A stretch of 5,002 nucleotides of DNA from an uncultured Porphyromonadaceae bacterium (GTDB taxonomy: Bacteria; Bacteroidota; Bacteroidia; Bacteroidales; Muribaculaceae): positions 1-5,002 of the forward strand of contig CAJJOX010000166.1 of NCBI GenBank assembly GCA_905193485.1. Direction: 5' to 3'. Below, in pieces: positions 4,492 to 5,002 of this stretch. Made by a program: the position numbers and the translations under genes. Position 1 is the first letter of the stretch. The number at the start of each line of letters is the position of its first letter. The notes beneath the pieces were generated by a model, which had not been told where the DNA came from, ran no database searches, and saw only the letters and a program-made list of their open reading frames with translations.

Positions 4492-5002
4492 ATGGCAACT
4501 TCAAAACATCAGCCGATCGTGCAGGAACTCCTCGACATGATCGCAAAAAATGGCTGGCAAGACAAATTCCAGCAGGCATTCGAGAAAGCAAAATCCTATG
4601 ACGTCAAGGAAATGGACGACATCAATTCGCTTGACGACTATTTTGCATGGCTGGATTCCAATCTGGTCTGGCTTCCGGTCGAAAACCAGTTCGGACGTGC
4701 AATGTTCAATCACATCTGCAAGTTCTATTTCATTCTGGATCAGTCACCTGTCAAGGAACTCCAGAACCCTGTCGAACCACACGATGTCGCACAACCGCTC
4801 ACGCCGCTGTCGGCATGGATGAAAGCTTACGTGCGCGAACTCGGCAAATTCCTCGACACCCCGGAGTCCATCACTCCCGAATCCGTGAAATCGTTCTATG
4901 ACTCTCCCGAATTCAACATGGCCGAATATCTCGAGCCTCACGGGGGATGGAAAAGCTACAACCAGTTCTTCGCACGCCACACCAAACCGGGCTGCCGTCC
5001 GG
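4492..5002 (+). CDS. Phosphatidylserine decarboxylase-family protein, N-terminal part (3' end outside window)
   Basis: The first 170 residues of a gene cut by the window edge, open from ATG 4492 with no stop. The best evidence is at the end: NQFFARHTKPGCRP (157-170) matches the FFxRxLKPGxRP entry motif of phosphatidylserine decarboxylases (PF02666), pyruvoyl enzymes that turn phosphatidylserine into phosphatidylethanolamine at the membrane. The preceding 150 or so residues (DDYFAWLDSNLVWLPVENQFGRAM, then LTPLSAWMKAYVRELGKFLDTPESI) resemble the extra N-terminal PSDC-type domain (PF12588) of long members; short bacterial Psd enzymes lack it. No signal peptide or membrane helix is visible. The catalytic LGST-type self-cleavage site would lie downstream, so activity cannot be judged. 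The leader is A-rich (ACATAAACATAACATT) without Shine-Dalgarno, normal for the phylum. A palindrome lies 36 bp upstream. Confidence 0.78.
   Translation, partial: MATSKHQPIVQELLDMIAKNGWQDKFQQAFEKAKSYDVKEMDDINSLDDYFAWLDSNLVWLPVENQFGRAMFNHICKFYFILDQSPVKELQNPVEPHDVAQPLTPLSAWMKAYVRELGKFLDTPESITPESVKSFYDSPEFNMAEYLEPHGGWKSYNQFFARHTKPGCRP

Noticed and set aside
4305..4540. Small frames on both strands in the yceD-decarboxylase gap, tested as a possible rpmF
   Set aside because: Neither translation has the Lys/Arg-rich start or zinc-binding cysteines of ribosomal protein L32, and the plus-strand frame runs into the decarboxylase gene out of frame.

Overview
The window looks like an ordinary chromosomal segment from a Bacteroidales gut-type bacterium. 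A Muribaculaceae-like genome is my guess from protein style and moderate GC; I could not test it. The phylum call rests on a clear Bacteroidetes-type promoter (TTTG-N19-TAnnTTTG), A-rich leaders without Shine-Dalgarno sequences, and protein families typical of the phylum: a LytS-type kinase with a LytTR regulator, a degenerate-HTH Crp/Fnr protein and an SBF-like transporter.

Layout. Positions 1-1423 (+) hold the 3' part of a HisKA_7TM/LytS-type sensor kinase, overlapping by ATGA its LytTR response regulator. A 29-bp gap separates these from a convergent pair of minus-strand genes: an SBF/BASS-family transporter (3168-2257), then a Crp/Fnr-family regulator (2142-1453). A long divergent intergenic region (3169-3602) separates the transporter from yceD/DUF177 (3603-4202, +, GTG start). 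After a 289-bp gap without a gene comes the start of a phosphatidylserine decarboxylase-family protein (4492 to the window edge, +).

How the genes work together. The kinase and regulator form one two-component system; its targets are not visible. The transporter and Crp-like regulator lie in the same direction, 114 bp apart. Both upstream regions carry the same 12-bp element, which contains the palindrome ATGGCGCCAT. A shared operator is therefore plausible and is the best regulatory lead here. YceD belongs to ribosome biogenesis and normally precedes rpmF (ribosomal protein L32), but rpmF is not next to it here. The decarboxylase belongs to phosphatidylethanolamine synthesis and is probably separately transcribed.

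No CRISPR array, insertion sequence, tRNA, rRNA or phage gene is visible. I see no convincing new multi-gene system. The points worth a second look are mainly noncoding: the shared palindrome, a minus-strand terminator with no gene in front of it, and strong hairpins or palindromes in the two long intergenic regions. A further point is a transporter whose sodium-site residues appear to be replaced.
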